A stretch of DNA of 6,036 bases from an uncultured Bacteroidota bacterium (GTDB lineage Bacteria; Bacteroidota; Bacteroidia; Chitinophagales; Chitinophagaceae), in contig CAIWHI010000755.1 of assembly GCA_903912435.1 (NCBI GenBank), positions 1 to 6,036 of the forward strand, given 5' to 3'. Positions 5,997 through 6,036 of the stretch are shown piece by piece. Numbering within the stretch: position 1 is the first letter of the stretch; each line of letters opens with the position of its first letter. Below the pieces are notes generated by a model, which made no database searches, was not told the DNA's origin, and saw only the letters and a list, made by a program, of their open reading frames with translations. A program made the position numbers and the translations under genes.

Positions 5997-6036
5997 ATGA
6001 GCAATAACAATTTCAACTGCAGCATTACTGCGAACA
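5997..6036 (+). CDS. Start of a gene cut by the window edge; possibly an SRPBCC/AHSA1-domain protein
   Basis: The ATG at 5997 opens a frame reading MSNNNFNCSITAN up to the edge, 13 complete codons. It follows the AraC gene by 78 bases and a -7 box by 20. The start MSNNNF followed by an alternating strand (NCSITAN) is like the first strand of Bacteroidota SRPBCC/START-type proteins. These are small cytoplasmic ligand-binding proteins often found beside AraC regulators of this type. With so few residues the family is a guess from the opening pattern and the neighbour; that a gene starts here is better supported than its identity. Confidence 0.5.
   Translation, partial: MSNNNFNCSITAN

Overview
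The window looks like a piece of a Bacteroidota chromosome. It is AT-rich, and the gene starts have weak or no Shine-Dalgarno sequences, as is usual in that phylum. Three gaps carry exact matches to the Bacteroidota -7 promoter box TAnnTTTG. One gene is an AraC-type regulator of a kind common in that group. All supported genes lie on the + strand. No rRNA, tRNA, CRISPR array or insertion sequence was recognised.

Layout. (1) 18-452: a small SMI1/KNR4 (SUKH-type) protein, the fold typical of immunity proteins against secreted toxins. The frame is open to the window edge, so its start is uncertain. (2) 453-831: a gene-less stretch with a small dyad, a short coding-like fragment and a candidate promoter. 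(3) 832-2739: one long tetratricopeptide-repeat gene cut in two by an in-frame TAG at 1354-1356. Both halves read in the same frame with no loss of coding character, so this looks like a recent nonsense mutation, a base-call error or a readthrough site rather than two genes. A candidate intrinsic terminator follows. (4) 2979-3641: an exported protein, probably of the outer membrane or periplasm. (5) 3756-4337: an unrecognised protein with a single membrane anchor. (6) 4401-4952: an unrecognised protein with a cysteine cluster (CCARCGDYQCGG). (7) 5088-5918: an AraC-family regulator. (8) 5997 to the edge: the first 13 codons of another gene, possibly an SRPBCC/AHSA1-type protein.

How they may work together. 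The AraC gene and the gene after it may form a small regulator-plus-ligand-binding pair. The genes before it are a loose same-strand series of accessory or poorly known proteins. A SUKH gene together with several lineage-restricted small proteins resembles immunity-type accessory neighbourhoods, but no toxin, secretion component or nuclease is visible, so no system can be claimed. The most solid unusual feature is the in-frame amber codon inside the TPR gene.
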